Positions 33,924 to 45,100 of a stretch of 64,000 nucleotides of DNA are shown one piece after another. Position numbers and translations under genes: made by a program. The stretch covers positions 121,435,030-121,499,029 of the forward strand of contig CP136067.1 in NCBI GenBank assembly GCA_032622095.1, read 5' to 3'. The notes beneath the pieces were generated by a model. That model saw only the letters and a program-made list of their open reading frames with translations, did no database searches and was not told where the DNA came from. The first letter of the stretch is position 1, and each line of letters starts with the position of its first letter. Origin of the DNA: Siphonodentalium dalli. Lineage: Eukaryota > Mollusca > Scaphopoda > Gadilida > Siphonodentaliidae.

Positions 33924-34343
33924 GGGTACGTTTATACGCTGGCAAGATTGCACGGTATGTTTTGCAGGCATTTCATCATAGAAAACCACATGGTGCCAGA
34001 ATATGAAAGTAAACGTAAATATAACATGCATCTTTAGTCTTTACCAAAGCGAACTACATGAGAAGTAAAATTTCTGTAGGTCCTCTTGTAACGGCACTAC
34101 TGACATTTGCCTTCAAATGCCTGATTATTATTGATTCTTGCGAGGTAATTACATACTATTTACAGGCAAATTCCGGTAGCATCGCTACGGGTGGAACTAC
34201 AGGGATTTTACTTCTCACTTGTTAGCTGTGGTACAGATGCATTTTATGTGCATGTGTCCGTTTATATTCTGGCACCATATCGTTTTCTACGATGAAATGC
34301 CATCAAACCATTTGTGCAAAATTGCCAGTGTACAGACGTACCA
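33924..34343. mobile_element. Harbinger-like foldback MITE, tandem copy 1
   Basis: TAA (33921-33923) precedes GGGTACGTTTATACGCTGGC. The right end CGTACCA is followed by TAA (34344-34346). The arms match the element at 28320-28732. Confidence 0.75.
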
Positions 34344-34346
34344 TAA

Positions 34347-34759
34347 GGGTAGGTTCAAACGCTGGCAAGTTTGCACGGTATGATTTGCAGGCATGTTGTC
34401 GTAGAAAACGATATGGTGCCATAATATGAACGGAAACAAGCACATGAAGTGCATCTGTGTTACAGCTAACTACGTGCGAAGTAAAATCTCTGTAGTTCCA
34501 CTAGTAACGATGCTACTGGAATTTGCCTGTAAATATCATGCAATTATCTCGCAAGAATAAATCATACAGGTATTTGAAGGCAAATTCCAGTAGCACTGTT
34601 ACAAGTGGAACTAGATACATGTTACTTCTCTTGTCTTTCGCTTTGGTAAAGTGCATGTTATGCACACGTTTCCGTTCATATTCTGGCACCATGTGGTTTT
34701 CTGTGGCGAAACGTCCGCAAAAACATACGTTGCAAACTTGCCAGTGTATGGACGTACCC
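34347..34759. mobile_element. Harbinger-like foldback MITE, tandem copy 2
   Basis: Begins GGGTAGGTTCAAACGCTGGC directly after the shared TAA (34344-34346) and ends CGTACCC before TAA (34760-34762). Closer by eye to the 28320 copy than to its neighbour, so this is not a simple local duplication. Confidence 0.75.
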
Positions 34760-34762
34760 TAA

Positions 34763-37255
34763 CGCGCCCGTGGGCGTGTTGGCGTACAATTGGATCAGCA
34801 CGTATATATACGACCCATTTATAGTGATTAGCAGAGGAGATCGAATGCCCTTGGTAATGATGATTGTACTTCACACCGCCTTGGTTTCTGTGAATTTACG
34901 TTCCCGGTGTACGGGATGAACGCAGTACTTACATTCAGAGGATGTTTGACCGTGATAACATTAGTGGTCTATTCAGAACAAGATGTTCGTTAAGGGCGCG
35001 CTCGTTTTATACGAGTGTTTACCACCTAATCTGAGGTTAGGTTCCCTTTTGTTTTCCACCGGAACAACATGTGAGCCAATATAAACGCCGCTCTTAAAAG
35101 TAATAAGAAACTATTCGACACAATTCAACAATATATTGTAGCAACTAAGCGCTTCGATAACTGACTTTAAAAACAAAAATATATTCAAAAGTAAGGACTG
35201 CAAATTGCTTTAGTATATGATCTACTCGGTTAAGTAATTTACCGACTCACCACTTATTGACCTACGAGTAACGAGTCGAAACGCAATGTGACATGCGCTT
35301 AGTACGGCACATAGTGAGCAATCTGCAACTGATGATGATCTTATCCAAACATGTTGGCATCTTTTTAACTCACTGCGAGTAAATTTCCAAAAATGTCTAA
35401 ATTCTAATTTTTGGCATAAATTAAATCTTGTTTTTGAGGGGTACGTTCTAAACTATTTTCAAAATTCCATTAAACCGATCCAGGATCCAGCTTCCACCTC
35501 AAAATTGATGTCATTAGAACGAGGAGCAATTTGTCTGCGAGAAATTGGGACCTTGGTCATCATCATATTTAGCCTCGAATCTTCTTTAATATGCCTAGCA
35601 GACATCCTCCCCTTTCTTTTGACATCCATACATTTATGTACCACCTTCATTATGTGGGGAAATTATATGGCAGATAGGCTGTAAGCCATTATATCTTTCA
35701 CTATACTTATGTTGACAAACAGAAAGGCCGTATATATGGTCCGTCAGCCAGTGCTCCATTCTGACTAGTTATTGTCATTCCGGAGGGCCAGGTGTGATTT
35801 TTGTTAACCCGTACAGATGTGTCACCTTGTCAGGCAACAACTTACCTGTATTGGTTAACATATAAAGGTATACATGGACACATTGCACGCCCCCATTTCG
35901 GAACCACCAGTTCTCTATTACTGATATACCGTATATGTATTGCCTTTCAGAGTAGCAGCCTAACAATATGATGAAAATACCCCTTTCCACAACACCCTGC
36001 TCCGACATCAGTGGAAATGAAACGAACAATCACAAAAACTTCATCAAATCCTGGCTAGATATCAACCATAGCCATTGCAATTAATCCTGGAAGGCATTAC
36101 AGAAAAAATCCCCATAAAGAAGTACCATTCTATCTCAAATCATACGTGTACATATGTTCAGCTGTCATCTTGTTAACATTTGTTTGCTTCATTGTTTGTA
36201 TTGTGAGAGGGGCTTCATAAGTTGACAAAACTTGTGCCCCGATCCCTTTTGTATTATTATATACACATAAGATATGTTTCAAGTCAAGCCAAACTTCAAA
36301 GAAGCGTTTCCCCCTTCACTATAATAAGCTGACCTCCGAGACGTGGCGACAGTGGTGTTCTCAGTTATAAAATTATTCATCGGAACAGTCCATTATTAAT
36401 TTGGAGGGGTGTTCAGGTAATAAAAGCAGACAACTGACAAACAAAAAAATCCGCCCCATACAAGATAACTTATTATCTGACAATGTTCTAAGGGATCTAC
36501 TCGTCCATGAGTAATTAGAAATGTTAAAATGCCCCATCCCATTCAACAAGCCAATTTTCTTCAAAATGCAAAAAAATAAAATGAAAAATACTAATTATAG
36601 TCAACACCATTACATGGGGTATCCAAAATAATGACTAGGATGAACATAAAAGGGACACTCTTTAATGGTTCGCACTATACCAAAGTCACTTGAACACTTA
36701 TATCTTAACTGCAGTCATATTTATATGGAGATTGGTTCTCACTGAGCTATAGAACAACTTGATTTATGTTGAATTATTTATATAGGCAAAGAAAACGATG
36801 ATTATTCACTTCATGTGATGTATCTCGTCGCCGTATTCGACTTTAATTTCGAGCAGAGTGTGACGTAGGTTAGTGTAAACATATTTTATTGCAATAAAAA
36901 CTTACAGTTCGTCTCTCTCCCCACACAATTTGACACACAAAATTAACATAAAATAAGGATTAAACACAAACATGACAACATATATGCATACTATCAACAT
37001 GAATTTGAATTTGTTTATTAGCTCATAATAATAATCATGATATTTAGCTATATATAGTTGATTAGATTATAATGAGAAAGAGACACACGTGACAGTGAAG
37101 AATGAGTTTATATGGGTGAAATATTTTTTTTATAAAAGGTTGAAAATGATAAGGACGAGTAGCCTATTAATAGAGTATTGTGTGCACCAATGATTATTAT
37201 ATTACTTACATAAGATATGGTCAGAAGATACCAAATATAAATGGCTAAATCAACT
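34763..37255. other. Unassigned non-coding stretch
   Basis: About 2.5 kb without a recognisable gene or repeat family. Minus-strand frames of 60-84 codons (35459-35650, 35775-36029, 36373-36564) show no domain I know. They could be remnants of an old coding element, but I cannot support that. Confidence 0.3.
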
Positions 37256-37450
37256 TAAATAATTAAATAGCAAAATTCAGGTGCTTAGAACTGGATCAAT
37301 GATTGAATATTTTTGCACTGGATTTCAGTTAATTAGTTATTGAAAAGAAATTAAATTAAATAATTAAATAGCAAAAAGCAGGTGCAACGAAATGCGTTCA
37401 TGAATATTATTTTTGCACGAGATTTCAGTTCAATAGTCATTAAAAGGAAA
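37256..37450 (+). repeat. Two ~100-bp tandem direct units
   Basis: AAATAATTAAATAGCAAAA...CAGGTGC ... TTTTTGCACnnGATTTCAGTT occurs twice back to back, starting at about 37258 and 37358. Confidence 0.6.
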
Positions 37451-37517
37451 GTGAGAGGGGAAATGGTCTTACCTCAAAATGATGATGCTAATGAAGTTGG
37501 TGTATGATTTGGTTTAA

Positions 37518-37896
37518 CCCTTTACCCAACAGAAGGGCCCTGTGCCAATGCATTCTCTTATATATGCGAGTCGACCATAGGTCGCCTCGCATATATAAGA
37601 GAATGCATTGGCTTAACACATTAAAAATTATAAAATTGTTAAAGAATGTAAGAAAAAATGGTAAAAAGTTTTTTTTAGGCCAATGCATTCTCTTATATAT
37701 GCGAGGCGACCTATGGTCGACTCGCATATATAAGAGAATGCATTGGCACAGGGCATAACTGTAACTATCACAATGTGGTCAAGGAGCCGGTTCCAATGAT
37801 ATCCATATTTGTATGGTTCTATTGAGACAGACCGAACATATTTTAGGCTGTTGAAGCTTTATTTGGCCGGTTTTGGCCTGTTTGTTGGGTAAAGGG
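37518..37896. mobile_element. Family-A MITE, copy A3
   Basis: TTAA (37514-37517 and 37897-37900) flanks the standard A ends. Palindromes at 37540-37611 and 37678-37747. Confidence 0.8.
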
Positions 37897-38093
37897 TTAA
37901 TGGTAGTGATGGGTCAAATGGAAAGATGCAATTTGATAAATGGATCATGTCAGCAGCACCTATAGACAAATATAATTATGTAGGAATGATAATGAACAAC
38001 TGAGAACAACATAATCTGTAAATACATGCTTGTGTATATTACCACTTTCAGAACTTATATTTGACCACTGTTCTTTAATATTGCATCTAGGAA

Positions 38094-38350
38094 CTAAGTT
38101 ACAACTGTGGATATATCACTCTCATTGCAACTTAGAATTATCTTAAGTTTCTCGTTTTCTGGTAAAAAATAAAATCTATCAATAAAACAATTTAGAGCAT
38201 CAAACATAACTGTTCTTGGTGAACTATATGTCTTACAATACAATATGAGATGAGCCTCATCTTCAATGCTGTTACAAATGTTATGTTTTCTGTCATTAAT
38301 GTACGAGTATGTCTGCCAGTTTCAATGTGCAGAGAGTGAGCGCTTATCCT
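38094..38350 (-). pseudogene. LINE ORF2 C-terminal fragment (pseudogene)
   Basis: Read on the minus strand, one frame gives ISAHSLHIETGRHTR. After a +1/-1 shift the next gives NICNSIEDEAHLILYC followed by about 40 residues to a stop at 38094-38096. SAH-L-IE-GR followed by a C-x2-C-x9-H-x5-C zinc-knuckle-like motif is a recurring ending of non-LTR retrotransposon ORF2 proteins. The frameshift and the missing upstream part make it dead. It is cut at its 5' side exactly at the TTAA of the family-G element at 38354. The reverse transcriptase part lies at 40663-40986 on the same strand, so both are probably halves of one LINE copy separated by later insertions. Confidence 0.75.
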
Positions 38351-38353
38351 TAA

Positions 38354-38721
38354 AGTGATATGAAACACTCCGGTAGGGTGATCGAATATCGAATGGAAAA
38401 TAATCTTGCTCTAAGTAGTTATTTTTACAAATATTGTATCCAAATTGACAACACACAACACATTCTTATATATCAATTAAATGCAGTGACTCTCCTTTGC
38501 GAAAGCGTTTTCGTTAATTTATAGTCGATAGTTGCGTCCCGAATCGAGATGTAAATATTTACAATTGAGAGTAGTTCAGACGATGTTTTCTATGGAGTGG
38601 TTCGGTCGTTTGCTTGAGATTTTCGGCGATGTTAGTAGAAAGCTACATTCCCCCCAATTGGCACAGAGCCTGAATACTAACTTATCAATTTCACGCACCC
38701 GAACAAGTCCATAATATGTCT
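38354..38721. mobile_element. Family-G element, copy G2
   Basis: TTAA (38350-38353 and 38722-38725) flanks AGTGATATGAAACACTCC ... CATAATATGTCT. Uninterrupted 368-bp form, used here as an empty-site reference for G1. Confidence 0.7.
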
Positions 38722-38770
38722 TTAATCTACAAATTGTTTTCCTATACTTCTAGTTTTTTTTATGAAAGGA

Positions 38771-39030
38771 TTTTTTTTACCCTGTGCCAATGCATTCTCT
38801 TATATATGCGAGTCGACCATAGGTCGCCTCGCATATATAAGAGAATGCATTGGCCTAACAATTTTTTACAATTTTAATAATTTGTTCTTGTATTCTTTAA
38901 CAATTTTATAAGTTCACCCATACAGACCCCAGACAAACATGAGCAGACGACACTCTTCTATGTGCTTCTATATATGTGTGGGGCTCCCTGCAGGGTAATG
39001 GATGTTTTTTTTTATTTTATGTCGTAATAA
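38771..39030. mobile_element. Family-F fragment (inverted) with one hairpin cassette
   Basis: TTTTTTTTACCCTGTGCC, the palindrome (38783-38854), TTGTTCTTGTATTCTTTAAC and then CATACAGACCCCAGACAAAC and CCCTGCAGGGTAATGGATG are the reverse complement of the right half of the F element at 41985-42149. The other end of this copy is missing. Confidence 0.6.
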
Positions 39031-39277
39031 TAGCCAAAAATATCTTTAATAGTTATGTAAGTCCTAAGTTTTTCAGAGTGAGGGGTTTTTATTTCCCATT
39101 GTTTTTATATATTTGTACCTTAGATTACTCATTATACTCTTTTCAACCTTCTTGGAATATTTTACGTATTTGTTATCCCATCTTTATATGTAGAACTGTC
39201 TGGAATTGTTTTAATGGAGTTGGGCCATGTTACTCGACCCTTGGAATAAGCATCATGTAGTAGCGAACTGTCTTTAA

Positions 39278-39554
39278 AGGTACTCAGTCCGAACAGACGG
39301 TCCCCATATCGCTTGCCTATCACAAAGTTTGGCCGTATTACCACTTGATTTCAGAGTTATCCATCTTCATCGGCAATTTTGTCCGAGACAATCGGTTCGA
39401 CGACTCTTTTCTGGGCCACAACTAATTAAACAGTTCGAGAAATATCATATTTCAAAATTCGATATCTGATCACTCTTATCTTGGATTGTATTAAAATATT
39501 TTTCACCCCCCGAAGCCAAAGAAATAGTCATTTGTTAATTCGGATTATGCATCT
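39278..39554 (+). mobile_element. Family-H element, internally deleted copy
   Basis: TTAA (39274-39277) precedes AGGTACTCAGTCCG; CACTTGATTTCAGAGTTATCC, TCGATATCTGATCAC and GATTATGCATCT follow, then TTAA (39555-39558). The TTATCAGAATCGATT ... TGCCCAAAAC segment of complete copies is absent. Confidence 0.6.
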
Positions 39555-39558
39555 TTAA

Positions 39559-40141
39559 AGGGGTACTGTACGCCATTTTCATTAAATTTCCGGTGACAAC
39601 AACGATCTAATATCGATAATATATAGAAACATAAGTAATTTGAGTCGAAGATGTATTCTGTAAACGCTCAGATTAATAGGCTATCTTAAAATTTAATAAT
39701 TTAAAAGTTAATAATTTGATATAAATTGAATTTATGACTGGAGCCATAAAATGGCGTCAATTAAATTACGAATTTGCGTAATCAAATAAAGTAAATGAGG
39801 GATACTGGCTTGTTAAACCGATCGCACACACGACCGCTTAAAATATTATGATGATACGGGGAGAACACTCAAGCCACTCACTGACTAGCGACGATACAAT
39901 AACTTAAATGATTATATGGGACTAGTATGCCTATAATATAACTTTTATTTGATTCATTTGGTTGAAAACTGTACAAAAATTACTCGACAACGACAATTTG
40001 TATTTTTGCATTCCGGTAAATTTGTCACCCGTAACACTACCTCGTACTCAACAGACTTTCAAATAATGAAAAAATTGTTACCTTATTCTCAGACGCGGAG
40101 ACTATAGAAACCAACAACAACATTTGGCGTACAGTACCCCT
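39559..40141. mobile_element. Family-J MITE (TTAA-flanked)
   Basis: Inverted ends AGGGGTACTGTACGCCA / TGGCGTACAGTACCCCT sit between TTAA (39555-39558 and 40142-40145). The left TTAA is also the right boundary of the family-H element. The interior has TTTGAGTCGAAGATG and GGAAACCAACAACAACATTT-like words shared with the decayed copy at 51300-51795. Confidence 0.7.
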
Positions 40142-40193
40142 TTAAGTTTAATAATTCGAATAAAATTACGTATAACTTGCTGGGTTACTTTAA

Positions 40194-40654
40194 CCCTTTG
40201 AGTGCCAGGTTCGATTTTTGTATCAACCCATATACCCTGTGCCAATGCATTCTCTTATATATGCGAGTCGACCATAGGTCGCCTCGCATATATAAGAGAA
40301 TGCATTGGCCTAACAATTTTTCATTTTTTGTTATTATTTTTTACAATTTTTTACAATTTTAATTATTTTTTCTTATTTCTTACAGGTATATGTAGTAGGT
40401 TTAGTGCCAGGGAATCTTATGTTTTTTATGGGCATCAAAATTATTACTATGAATACTTGGTGATAGTTTTGAGTTATGCCCCTAAGGTGTTATCCAGTTC
40501 GTTTTTAAATTCGCTATAGCATGCTTAAGCATACCCCAAAAAAATAAAACCCGAAAAAAAAAATTCTAATTTTTTTTTTTTTTAATTTTGTTTAGGGCCG
40601 ATTTTACACACCGTAAATTAGGGCTGATGAGATCGGCCCGTGGCACTCAAAGGG
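40194..40654. mobile_element. Family-D MITE, third copy
   Basis: TTAA (40190-40193 and 40655-40658) flanks CCCTTTGAGTGCCAGGTTCG / GTGGCACTCAAAGGG. One palindrome (40238-40309). Colinear with 9578-10021. Confidence 0.8.
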
Positions 40655-40662
40655 TTAAAGCC

Positions 40663-40986
40663 CAGTGAAAATTTCCCCAGTCACCATTACTCGCAGAATG
40701 AGCAGCCTTAGAATTAACTCCTATCATTTGTTTATAAAATCTTAAGGCCTATATTTCAAATGGGTCTTTCTCAAAATGATTAGAAAGCGTTGATGGGCTC
40801 AGGTGATCAGGTAAGTTATTTAGATAACCTCCCCACACCTCACATCCATAGGTTAGAATAGGAACTGTTGTTTTGTCAAAAAGATCCAATCCTTGGCTGA
40901 GTCAAATAAGTTTGGAATGTCATCCACATAAAAGTTAAAGAGTGTAGGACTGATATTGTGACCTTGACGGAGACCTGTGCAGCAAA
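40663..40986 (-). pseudogene. LINE reverse transcriptase fragment (pseudogene)
   Basis: The minus strand encodes TGLRQGHNISPTLFNFYVDD followed by IPNLFD, the conserved G-L-RQG-x-x-SP-LF-x-Y block of non-LTR reverse transcriptases. After a frame change it gives LDLFDKTTVPILTYGCEVWG, the thumb/connection motif (LFD-x5-PIL-YG-E-WG). It continues to an in-frame stop and then ALRFYKQMIGVNSKAA. The catalytic YADD box that should lie between the first two blocks is deleted, so the protein is inactive. Motif order fits Nimb/I/CR1-like LINEs; I cannot place the clade. The copy ends at the family-D element on its 3' side. Confidence 0.8.
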
Positions 40987-41241
40987 AATTATCATTTGTG
41001 TGAAACATTAGGTAAGTTAACAGCTGTTTTGGTAACCTAATATAGGATCATACGTAATGAAAATTTTGATGAGGTCCTCTCATAACACGGTACACAGTAC
41101 ACATGTATGTGATTTGAATTTTAATCTTAGCTTTCATTTATTTCGGTATGTGGTTCATATGCAAGGGTGGTTGGTGGTTGTGGTGGTGGGTTGTCAATTC
41201 ACTTAATTATATTTGCAAGCGGGTTTAACATATAATTAACA
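40987..41241. other. Unassigned; possibly more LINE remnant
   Basis: Directly upstream (minus sense) of the reverse transcriptase block, but no further motif can be read. Confidence 0.3.
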
Positions 41242-41245
41242 TTAA

Positions 41246-41672
41246 AGGCCCACTTAATTTTCGAATGACCAGATTACATTATACACAACATATCCCATAT
41301 TATATACCATTTGGAAGAGCTTCCAAAAATATATATATTCCACCAAAATACGGAACAGCTGTGGCCTGGGAGTGTCCACCAAGTGATAGAGATTCTTAGA
41401 TTCACTCCAAGATTCCCCCCTTGTCCACCCAGAATGCATCATAATTCAAATTAAGAGATAGAGTTATGCCCCTTCTATTGAGAATAATAGACTTTATAGT
41501 ACAGTCTGGATCGAAATTAATCACAGAACACACCTCAGTACCTCGACAAAAAACAATTATTCGACCGGATCAGTTGATAATACAATGTTTTGGAGCTTCC
41601 TCTTTCAAATTTATATAATATGGAATATGTTGTATATAATGTGATCTGGTGGTTCGAAAATTAAGTGGGCCT
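41246..41672. mobile_element. Family-K MITE (TTAA-flanked), copy 1
   Basis: Inverted ends AGGCCCACTTAATTTTCGAA / TTCGAAAATTAAGTGGGCCT lie between TTAA (41242-41245 and 41673-41676). The interior shares CATTTGGAAGAGCTTCC-type words, ACCCAGAATG and GATAATACAATGTTTTGGAG with the copy at 52672-53118. Confidence 0.8.
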
Positions 41673-41840
41673 TTAATATACAATGCTTTACTTCAGTTAT
41701 CCATCTGAGGTTGGTCCTATTTGTTGAAGCGTGATGTGGAAGCTATGAATGACGTAGGTTTCCGGCCTTGTCTTTGATTGAGCATCTATATATGTGACCC
41801 GCCATATCAAATCCAGTCGGAAGTCGGGATTTTTTTTACC

Positions 41841-41913
41841 CTGTGCCAATGCATTCTCTTATATATGCGAGTCGACCATAGGTCGCCTCGCATATATAAG
41901 AGAATGCATTGGC
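41841..41913. repeat. Hairpin cassette palindrome (representative)
   Basis: GCCAATGCATTCTCTTATAT, ATGCGAG, a 15-bp centre and then the exact complement of the first 27 bases. Other complete or near-complete copies start near 2071, 2219, 6003, 9621, 26491, 26620, 37540, 37678, 38783, 40238, 52376, 55228 and 55376. A related form lies in family B. Short frames repeated across the window are translations of this palindrome, not genes. Confidence 0.85.
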
Positions 41914-42149
41914 TTAACAATTTTTTATCATTTTTTTTAAATAAATGTTTCTTACAATTTTTAGGACATAAAATAAAAAAACATCCATTACCCTGCAGGG
42001 AGCCCCACACATATATAGAAGCACATAGAAGAGTGTCGTCTGCTCATGTTTGTCTGGGCTCTGTATGGGTGAAATTATAAAATTGTTAAAGAATACAAGA
42101 ACAAAGTTGTTAGGCCAATGCATTCTCTTATATATGCGAGGCGACCTAT

Positions 42150-45100
42150 TAGTAGCCTGTCATTTGTAAAAAAAAAATGTGTTTCGTAAAAAAATTTGGG
42201 GATTTGTGGCAACATATTTTTTCTTAAAGCCCATATACTGGAGGCATTGGAAACCAATGTTGACAAGCTTCTTGTCGCTTAGTTGCCTCAAAAATGGTGT
42301 TACCATAGCAACGGTATGTGATTTATGAGAATTATGAAAAATTACCATATTTGAAGTATATTAGTGATATTGGTGGACTTATTTGTGATATAGTTATATT
42401 ATAATATGTATAAGTATGTATTCTCCATGAAGGACCGCCAGTACTTATCTGAAGGGTCAAGGTCACTGTGAAAGGTCAAGGTCATTGTAAAAATTGCTGT
42501 TTTTATCACTTTACTTCATATTATTTGTGCTTATGATGAACCTATCTCAATTTGTTGCATCATATTGTTATTGTGTTAGATGCTGGAGATCATCACCTTT
42601 ATTTTGAGATATATACCATGAACACTGGTTAATTATTACTAGTGTGAGAGATTTTACAAAACATTTGACCTGGACAATGCCAACCTCTAAAATGAGACAT
42701 TGTTCTTCCCAATAAACAATGGCCACACCATTAGTGTTGCTGATAGAGGACAAAATCGTGATTTTTTTGGTAAAAGTATCAAAGTTGGCTCACATATATA
42801 TCGCATAAATATAAGTCACTTTGGATATGATCCCAAACTGGAAAATGTACACTGTTGCCATGGTAACCATTTTTATGAAAACACCTGTTTTTTGCCAAAA
42901 GCTAGCCTTTTTGCATTGCTATTGCCTACTAACCTCATGGAAAACTTTCCATTATGCATCTATTTGGATCGGACATGTATCAGACCATATATTAGAACAT
43001 ATATATACCCTTTGTATACGGGCATATTCAAAATGGCCGCCATTTGAGCAAAAAAAAACCTTTATGTAATGTATTTATCGCCATTTTAGGTAGAATTTGT
43101 GTACAATTTTTTTATTTGAAAATAAAAAAATATATTTATTTGAAAACAAAATTGTGCTAGACAAAACGTACTCGATTATTCTGGTAATATATATTGCATT
43201 AAAGAGCATACCAACAACTTGACTATAGGCCAGGGAATGTTGGGATATCCCTCATATATATAGTTTAATTACTCGCCTAATTTCGTACACATACTAATAT
43301 CTAATTGAATGATCATAAATTATGCAACGTAATAAACACGGTCATGATACAAAATTATTTGAGTTGTTGAATCTCGGGCTTCTCCGATACATATGATATA
43401 TCATCCTGTCACATTAGCAAGGATGCATATATTGTGATGATCTTTTATCTGGCTTAAAATTCCTTGACAATGGTTGCTATGAACCCACCCGACTACTGAA
43501 GTGCAATAAAACATCAATATTTTTTAAACAGGTGATAGGCTGGCACTGTGCGGACTTTTACAAACAATATGTACATATTCTATCAATTTATCAAAGTTAA
43601 CTATATTCATTCTATTTCTTCAAAATTTCAACTTATACACAAAGTCACAAATACTTTTTTCTGAGTGGATTCCATTGGTTTAAAGCACCATTCTGGAGAA
43701 TTCACCGGCTGACTAACTGCCAGCATTAGTAAAATTGAGAACTTTGGGTTAAATCAAGATGGATGTCAAAATGGCCATCTTTGCCACAAAGAGATGGTTG
43801 CTACTAGAAATGAAGCAGAATATAATCGCTCTAGCACAATTATGATGTCACTAGGTCCTCTTTGTCTTATTTTAATCGTATTTGTGATGGTGGTATTTTG
43901 AACAATTACACGTAATATGCATAATTTTACCCAATGAACTGCTGTGCATATCGGTCAATTTTGTTCCATTTCTGTACTTCGGTACACCCCGCTGATTACC
44001 ACGGTCCAGTCATTTGCGTAGTACACACCCGACATTTTTCGTTATAATTGAATTTAAACTGCGTAGTCTGAATTTTGAACTTCTGGACTTGGTGGGATCA
44101 TCAAATGATGTTTCATCACTGTGTTGTGATATAGCCCATATCTTACATGTCATTTGCACAACCAACGAATGGCTGTCTTCATTATAATTTAGTTAAACTG
44201 CGTTTGGGAGAATCTACTGAACTGCAGCCGATGAACTCTCAACGGGATTTTAACTAAGTTGATCGAATGATGGTCCCTCCCTGCAGTAGGATATGCCTAG
44301 TCGATTACATGTCATTTGCATAACCCACACACGGCTGTCTTCGTTACAATTGAGTTAAACTGCGATCAGTGAAATTTCAGGGATTTTGAACTCCTGGACA
44401 GACATTGCGGTCGGTAAAATATATTCCGCTCCCTGTATCTGGTATTAACCCACGGATTACAAGGTATCAAATGTGTTTATTGTTGTGATCTGTCTTCGTC
44501 ACACTTACACAATTGTTTTTTGACATGTATCCCGATTTCTGCGTTATACTTATAAGGCATGGGAAATTCATTTTAAAGTTGCTCTATGTCTTTGTAAACA
44601 TGTCTTATATAGTTACCGGGGGTATAAAATATTAAATATGAATCAAAGACCCCTGCCCGGAAATGATTCTATCTGTTAATATTGATTATATTTCGAATAG
44701 TTACTGGTCTAAAACTAGTGGTTGTTTAACTAACGAACAATAGCGGTTGCCGTTGACAGAGACCAGAAATTTTATTGTGTAATTTTGTCACAAATGAACG
44801 ATAATCTGAATCATTATCGCTTTTTACTGTGTAATAAAACAATACAAACAATCAATCTGGGACATTTGATTTCCGGAGCATAGCTATGGGAACACCCTAA
44901 TGATTTATATCGCTATATGGTATTACCTGAATTGTCTGTTCTGAAATAGAACAATAAAGTGTCCCACTCAATCAATCATTTTATAATAAAATGTTCGAAA
45001 TTAAATCAATATTAATTTTCGGAAATGGGTCTTCAACTCATATTTATTATTTGATACCCACGAAATCATTTGAAAATTGTTATATGGAGATATAATCCAT

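Noticed and set aside
37488-37758. Recurrent short peptides (MRVDHRSPRIYKRMHW and similar) as a gene family
   Set aside because: They are translations of the hairpin cassette, appear on both strands at each copy, and include the palindrome's own complement.
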